A stretch of 24,758 nucleotides of DNA, taken from the NCBI GenBank assembly GCA_026260175.1, contig JAKCWW010004416.1:16628-41385 (forward strand), in the 5' to 3' direction. The notes under the pieces were generated by a model, which searched no databases, was not told the origin of the DNA, and was given only the letters and a program-made list of their open reading frames with translations. The position numbers and the translations under genes are program-made. This document shows positions 19,852 through 24,758 of the stretch, piece after piece (the stretch's first letter is position 1; every line of letters starts with the position of its first letter). Source of the stretch: Reticulitermes lucifugus. Its lineage: Eukaryota; Arthropoda; Insecta; Blattodea; Rhinotermitidae.

Positions 19852-20087
19852 GATAACCAACTCGTACACAAATGATAAAAACACAACACTCAATCACCTT
19901 TAGACAAACCCCGACATATTTAAGCTTTTAATGAACATTTTTAAAAACTGTGCTTGTGTTTTAAGTGCCTTTAAATGTGGTCCCCCCCTCCCCCCGAAGA
20001 TGATGCACTAGGGCATCGAAACTTGTCGGGGTTTGTATGAAGGTAATTGAGTGTTGTGTTTTTGTCATTTGTGTACAAGTTGGTTAT
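19852..20087. repeat. Foldback element 2 with hammerhead-like motif in its loop
   Basis: The arms 19852-19916 and 20024-20087 (about 64 bp each) are inverted copies with about 5 mismatches. Weaker similarity continues outward for perhaps 20-30 bp. The loop holds a C-rich run (19982-19995), then CGAAGAT, a GATGC-ACTAGG-GCATC stem-loop and CGAAAC (about 19995-20022), right against the right arm. The order matches a hammerhead core with a changed second position (CCGAAGA for CUGANGA). No coding sequence. Confidence 0.85.
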
Positions 20088-20144
20088 AAATATATATCAT
20101 TTGTATATACGCACATACACGGTATGGACAATGTCAAATACAAC

Positions 20145-20248
20145 TACATTTCCTTTATTATGTAGGACTACATGTTTCGACCTATTTCAGGCCATCTTCA
20201 GGATGACCTGAAATAGGTCGAAACATGTAGTTCTGCATAATAAATGTA
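20145..20248. repeat. Near-perfect palindrome 3 with two opposed hammerhead-like motifs
   Basis: The arms 20145-20196 and 20202-20248 are separated by only TTCAG. They differ by a small gap near the outer end and a few mismatches. Outward from the centre both arms read GATG, G(A/G)CCT-GAAAT-AGGTC (a 5-bp stem-loop), CGAAACATGTAGT. The left arm on the minus strand carries the full CTGAAGATG start. It is a tail-to-tail pair of the same sequence. Confidence 0.85.
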
Positions 20249-20720
20249 TGACCCGAAATAGGCTTGGCGTTAAAATCGCGCAAGCACCTAGGAAAGAGCT
20301 AAGCGGTTTCCCGCATCAGCTGAGTTTGCTTCGTAACTCTTCACTCTCTTCCCCGATGTGGTCGGCGAGAAAAGATCCCCAAAATCTTCCTGGATTTTCC
20401 TGTTATTAACACGCCAGGGTGCGTAGTAAGTGTTTGGTTTGTGTAGACTGGCAGTCCGTCCGACCCAAAGGTAGGCAAGAGCAGCTAGAATCCGGCCTGT
20501 GGTAATAGGAACTTCTAACACGGAATCGTAAAAAGTGGCCCTTAGGATCTCCTATGCCCTCCTCAGCTGCTGTTCTACCAGGTTTAATGAAATAGTTATT
20601 TTCGCTTCGAAACATTCCTGATTCAACATTTCGCATGATTTTCACGTCGCATTAGGCGCTTAGAATCTCTGCACACCTCTCTTTCCTTGCGCCGTCTACA
20701 ATGGGGCATTCAGAAATTTT
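20249..20720 (-). other. GC-richer block with overlapping open frames, unknown
   Basis: Minus-strand frames at 20288-20521 (77 codons) and 20406-20645 (79 codons) overlap out of register. Text such as VPITTGRILAALAYLWVG in one and GRTAAEEGIGDPKGHFLRF in the other reads like protein, but I do not recognise it. The switch of frame suggests a decayed coding sequence or a repeat with coding-like composition. Confidence 0.35.
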
Positions 20721-21493
20721 GAGATTGAGAAATCCAGGCAAGGCATTGGGAGCAAATCGCAAATATTGCTGATTTGAATGTTTATCGTCACATGCTTTAG
20801 CAGATGCGTTTGAAAATCTAAAATCAGTTAACCGATATTATATATTTCCGTCGTTAAGTCCACAGACGACAGCGTCCAAAGCGTTGAATCAACTTGAAAA
20901 AAACTCAGCATATACGAGTGCTAAACCTTTTTGACATAAAATATATTCTATTTATTTTAAGGATGTATTTACACAAGAGCTTATGTGACCTTTTGGTAGA
21001 TCACTTCAGTCCTTTCAAGTTTTGATTGAACTTGATATACAGTAGTAATTCCTTTTAATCCCCACATTAATGTAGCGTCCATGTTCACTCTGGAAGTATC
21101 TCGCTGAGAAAAAAATTAATAAATTTTTCTTACGTGTCCACAAAATACGCATTTTGTGTCTTATATCATATATGCGCCAAGTTTCCAAAAATTACTATTG
21201 TAATACTATAATATCTCTTGCGTGTGTGTCATCAAAAGCCTTGCTAAACTTTTTATAGTTCCTTCAGTGGCTAATTTTTTCTCGTATGCTTGTATGCTTG
21301 TATACCTGGAGGGACGTTATATCTAGGCTAAATGAAATGTCCTTTTGAAAATCACACCAAAAGTTTATATGCTGGTTCTTTCCTACTTTAAGGCCCAAAG
21401 AATCAATTTTTACGCAAAGTAACATAAATTTGAGTTACACCACTTCTTTGTAATTTTTAAAATAATCTTTGTGTGTAAAAACAAGTTTGGTTT
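20721..21493. other. Unassigned AT-rich sequence
   Basis: No gene or element supported. A 62-codon minus-strand open frame at 21410-21598 overlaps structure 4 and is not convincing. Confidence 0.4.
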
Positions 21494-21711
21494 AATATAG
21501 TCTTCTCGGGCGCACAGCCTCGTCAATTCGTTTGAATACAACGTTTCGGGGACTAGCTCCGTCCCCATCCTGATTAACATACAACTCGTCTGTCCCATGA
21601 TTTTCTACCTGCCGCGGCAGGGAGAATCAGACCGGTTTTGTAGTACCCAAACAGTTAAGTTGGTGGGCGGGCTGTTGACTGTTGTGCTCCCACGCCCGAG
21701 AAGACTATATT
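21494..21711. repeat. Inverted-repeat structure 4 with hammerhead-like motif
   Basis: AATATAGTCTTCTCGGGCG (21494-21512) recurs perfectly inverted at 21693-21711. Inside on the minus strand is TCAGGATG, a perfect GGGAC-GGAGCTA-GTCCC stem-loop and CGAAACGTTG (about 21540-21572). The same interval also holds the 14-bp palindrome CCTGCCGCGGCAGG (21608-21621), which extends to a longer imperfect hairpin at 21599-21630. Confidence 0.8.
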
Positions 21712-22329
21712 GAATCATGTCGCCGCGAAAGTTTTTAAAACTTATATAAGTTTGGTTTGTTGGTTGGTAGAATGTGTTTCCGGCCAGATTGCGGGATTTT
21801 ATTTGCTTCTTTTTTTCAGGTTTTCATTTACTTCCGGCAAGAGTGGGCGAGATGTCAACGTGCCTTTTCCTAACTCGCCAACGTCGAGGGTTCTGTCGTC
21901 CCGAAGGTGATTGTTCCCACTTGCATTTGCCTTGCCCATCAACGAAAAACAAGGGCTATCCCCAAGTTGCAGGTGTTGATCTTAAGTATGTTGTCTTTCT
22001 CAAGGAGGGTTATATGCAGCGTGTTCCCGAAATGGAAGTGCAGAACAATTGTACATACCTGCCTGTACGGACCACACTAATAATATAGCGTTTCGAGAGG
22101 CATTACTTTATATGAAACCTCGCTCTACCTCTTAGCAGACAATGAGCGCTTTACAGAAAATTATGCAGCAAAGTTACATAATTTAATACTGTATATTACA
22201 TTTTATGATTTTATCTTTTGTCTTAAACTATCAAAGGCCCTTTGTAAAACGGGAATGTCGACCAGCATGTTACAAACATCCAATATTTACAGCCAAAACA
22301 CAACCCTAACCAACTAATACTCATACCAA
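21712..22329. other. Unassigned sequence with an open frame
   Basis: Plus-strand open frames at 21710-21910 and 21774-22088 overlap in different registers. The longer (104 codons) has no motif I recognise. The stretch before 21830 ends TTCTTTTTTTCAG, a good-looking splice acceptor, so an exon is conceivable but unsupported. Confidence 0.3.
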
Positions 22330-22624
22330 CATACTCATACAGAGGGCTGCATGTTTCGCCTGCACTCAATCATCGAACTTCACTTAGTCATTCCAAAAAC
22401 GTGCGTATGTGGATACATGGTTGCATTATACCAATGGTACCAACCAAATATATTAAAACTTAGTAAAATGACATATGTGTTTGTGTGTCTATTTCTTATT
22501 TTTGTAGCTTTCTGAGAGGAATGTGATAGAGAGCACTGTATAGCTAAATGTGGTTCAATGTACCAGTTGTTTTAATATCATTAGTAATTATGGCACATAA
22601 TTACGATCATAATATCTGAAATTG

Positions 22625-22878
22625 CCGATCCCAGTGGCCGCGCAGTCTAAGGCGTGAGTCTGCGGCCGTTCGCTTGCTGGGATTGTGGGTTCGAATCCCA
22701 CTGGCGGCATGAATGTCTGTGTCTTGTGAGTGTTGTGTGTCACGTAGAGGTCTCTGCGTCGGGCTGATCACTCGTCCAGAGAAGTCATACCGAGTGTGGT
22801 GTGTCAAAAATGAGTGTGATTGCGAAGCCTCGTAAGGGGAGGCCATGACCCGAACACGGGCCTAAGCGCCACAGGAAA
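22625..22878 (+). mobile_element. tRNA-derived SINE, family B, copy 2
   Basis: The head reads CAGTGGCCGCGCAGTCTAAG with a perfect box B GGTTCGAATCC (22688-22698). The body has GAGGTCTCTGCGTCGGGCTG and TCGTCCAGAGAAGTC, then GAAGCCTCGTAAGGGGAGGCC and an A-rich end at about 22870-22878. It is better preserved than the copy at 15970-16235. The 79-codon antisense frame covering it is not a gene. Confidence 0.9.
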
Positions 22879-23218
22879 AAAATCTGAAATCTCTTAATTA
22901 ATGATTTGTAGACTAATATTATCAGAGTATTTGTCCCGAAATACGATAGTCAGCAGGTCACTAAGGCGGCGGAAGTTTGGACTTCCTTATATGCTGGTAG
23001 ACAAGGAGTGTCCAACCACCAGACTGCCACATGCTATTACATCTGTATCACATTAATAAAATAAAACCAACAAAGACGAGGAGCGCCAAATTTATACGAT
23101 ATTTTAGTCAATTTTAACCTGCTTTTCGCATAATTGAAGTGGTGCTATCATATTATATCCCTACAAATATGCTTCTGAGTTAAGTGTGTGTGAAATGACA
23201 ATGACAATGACAATAGCA
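22879..23218. other. Unassigned sequence inside structure 5
   Basis: AT-rich apart from a GC-richer patch at 22950-23030. No gene found. Confidence 0.35.
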
Positions 23219-23253
23219 TGCAGACGAAACATGTAACCCTCTGTATGAATGTG

Positions 23254-23883
23254 TTTATAATATTTGTAAATGTTCATGGTTCGTACTATAACAAACTGAC
23301 GAATGATTCAAGGAAGAGAATATTACATATATGGCGGGCCTAGGAAGCGTATTTTTTCACTTTCTTTAACTCTGTACAGCACAGTGATATATGATATATA
23401 TACATTAACACCTGCTTGGAACTGTGCCAAGGCTGGCCGGTTTCTTAAAGGGCTACAGCTTGTTATCTTCATGCCTTCAGAATTAAATTTTATTAACCAC
23501 AGGTATTGTGGCAGCCGTTCTTTCGGCATTTATTTCATGTGCTCTAAACTGTCATTATCGTCAACATTATCAGAACAGCAGCGACAGGGTATAAGCTAGC
23601 AAGGATTGTTCCTTCTTCGTTGGTGTTTGTACAGACCTGCGTTTCTTCGGCAGGAAGGAGGGCATCCATTCGCTAAATTGGGAATACATATATCATTTAT
23701 TCTTAACAGATGTTATGTTTATTTGCATTTATAATCACAATATTTTTATTTATATTTCATGTATTTATTAATTTCTTTGATTTCTTTATTTTTTTATTGT
23801 CACATAATTTATCTTGCAACTGACATAAAAAATTTTATCTCCTTTATCTCAATTCTCCTTTTTTGATATTGTAAATGTAAAGT
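23254..23883. other. Unassigned AT-rich sequence
   Basis: Open frames at 23303-23599 (98 codons, plus) and 23323-23529 (68 codons, minus) cover the same DNA, and neither shows a known motif. From 23690 the sequence is extremely T/A-rich. Confidence 0.35.
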
Positions 23884-24152
23884 TCACCCTAGAACAGGCC
23901 ATGAAGGCACAGAGGGGGAGTGCAAGTGTATCTCTACTCTTTCTTTAACGTCGGCGCTAGATAGGTGTGGGTGGTCAACGCCACGCCCTGGCCCCTTTAC
24001 GCCCGGGAAAGGGACCCAGCACCCATTGTACAGGAGGCTGGGTGGGTCCCAGGGCCGGTCTGGACGGGTGCAGGAAATACCACACCACAGGGATTCGACC
24101 CCCGGACCATCCAGCTCGTAGCGTGCCGCTATACTGACTACGCTATCCCGAA
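23884..24152 (-). mobile_element. tRNA-derived SINE, family A, copy 2
   Basis: On the minus strand the head reads GGGATAGCGTAGTCAGTATA, with box B-like GGGTCGAATCC (plus 24091-24101) and a body aligning with the copy at 2511-2780 (CCGTCCAGACCGGCCCTGGG, ACAATGGGTGCTGG, CGTGGCGTTGACCACCCAC). The 3' end ends in GTGAACTTTAC, matching GTGGACTTTACC of copy 1. Reading frames on both strands are SINE-derived. Confidence 0.9.
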
Positions 24153-24758
24153 CCACCTTGATATTGTTGTAAAGTCAAATTTTCACACCAATATAGGGGC
24201 ACTGGTACCGCCATGATTTTATATAATGTCAACAACATTTCACTCTTTGTGGTTTCAAATGTGTGTCAAACTGTTTCACACAGTCTTGTATGTTGAAGTC
24301 TTTCTAGACTCTTATAAACGCCATTACACTATTTACACTCATATACGTTACTCTACATCCATGTAGTTTCGTTTATGCCGTAAAAACTGTACTATTATGT
24401 TTTCGACATGCAATTCCTAACGTCTATATAGCAACAGCACTCATAAGAAAGACACCATAGTGAACTTCTATCCGCTTTTGTTTACCGAACTTCTTACTGT
24501 AAGTTTGTACGAATCCAGAAGGTCCTGTGCCCGCCCTCTCAACATTAAGTTTTCTTTGTTTCATTCTGTCCTTAAGCAAATGCTATATTCATTCCACCAT
24601 ACAAGAGAAAGTTAATATTTCGTGGAACCTGTGTGAAGCCACTAATTCTTCCAATCCAACGTCTTCATTTGTATATTACCCTTATCAGGAGGGCAGGAAG
24701 GGGAAGGCTGGAATACTTCAAAGACACTGACACAGCTCCTACCCACCTGCACCCAAAT
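24153..24758. other. Unassigned sequence at the right end
   Basis: No gene, RNA or repeat supported. A 67-codon open frame at 24527-24730 lacks recognisable motifs. Confidence 0.4.

Larger units (their letters stand above)
22330..23253. repeat. Inverted-repeat structure 5 enclosing a SINE
   Basis: The arms 22330-22364 and 23219-23253 are inverted copies with about 5 mismatches in 35 bp, sharing CATACAGAGGG and ATGTTTCG. Each carries the CGAAACATG motif pointing outward; the left arm on the minus strand is preceded by CGATGATTGAGTGCAGG. The two are 854 bp apart, and a SINE B copy sits between them. An ATGACA x3 run lies just inside the right arm (23195-23212). Confidence 0.75.

Noticed and set aside
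22630-22705. Functional tRNA gene
   Set aside because: The box A/B layout is tRNA-like, but it is joined to a SINE body and A-rich tail and occurs in repeated copies.
22607-22846. 79-codon minus-strand frame with GIRTHNPSK text
   Set aside because: Antisense of SINE B; such strings are common in false gene models.
23884-24216. Two opposing frames of 83-90 codons
   Set aside because: Both are translations of SINE A copy 2.

Overview
The window looks like AT-rich, repeat-laden insect nuclear DNA: spliced exons with consensus GT-AG sites kilobases apart, tRNA-derived SINEs, a two-ORF non-LTR retrotransposon, mariner-like and pogo-like DNA transposon remains, and ATT/GTAT microsatellites. The SINE types and long introns would suit a cockroach or termite (Blattodea), but that is an inference from general resemblance. 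There is no sign of bacterial operons.

The one host gene I can support lies on the minus strand. It is the 5' part of an ABCG half-transporter gene. Coding exon 1 (8698-8800) carries a good ATG and ends at a GTGAGT donor; coding exon 2 (3277-3403) encodes the Walker A motif GPSGAGKTT. The two join in phase (G + CA = GCA, Ala) across an intron of about 5.3 kb. The rest of the gene must lie beyond position 1, so everything from 1 to 3276 is probably in its second intron. That intron holds a minus-strand LINE (ORF1 at 1078-2244, ORF2 endonuclease from about 1009 to the window edge, frameshifted) and a SINE seated in an ATT microsatellite.

From about 8.8 kb to the right end I find no further gene of certain function. 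This part is a graveyard of mobile DNA: decayed SINE family A copies (about 9990-10135, 11214-11490, 23884-24152), SINE family B copies (15970-16235, 22625-22878), a mariner-like transposase remnant (14603-14838), a LINE reverse transcriptase fragment (15605-15751), a roughly 540-bp repeat present twice (7258-7797, 17458-17979) and perhaps a third time in part (4866-4930), and a pogo-like MITE with TA target duplication (17994-18177). One open stretch at about 16770-17177 (minus) and one at 20288-20645 (minus) may be exons or decayed genes; I do not recognise either.

The most unusual pattern is a set of five inverted-repeat structures between 14.0 and 23.3 kb (13999-14331, 19852-20087, 20145-20248, 21494-21711, 22330-23253). 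Each contains one or two copies of a motif of the form (C)TGAnGATG, a short stem-loop, then CGAAAC. This resembles the core of the hammerhead ribozymes known from Penelope-like retroelements. The sequences differ from one structure to the next, but the architecture recurs. I regard this as the best lead in the window.
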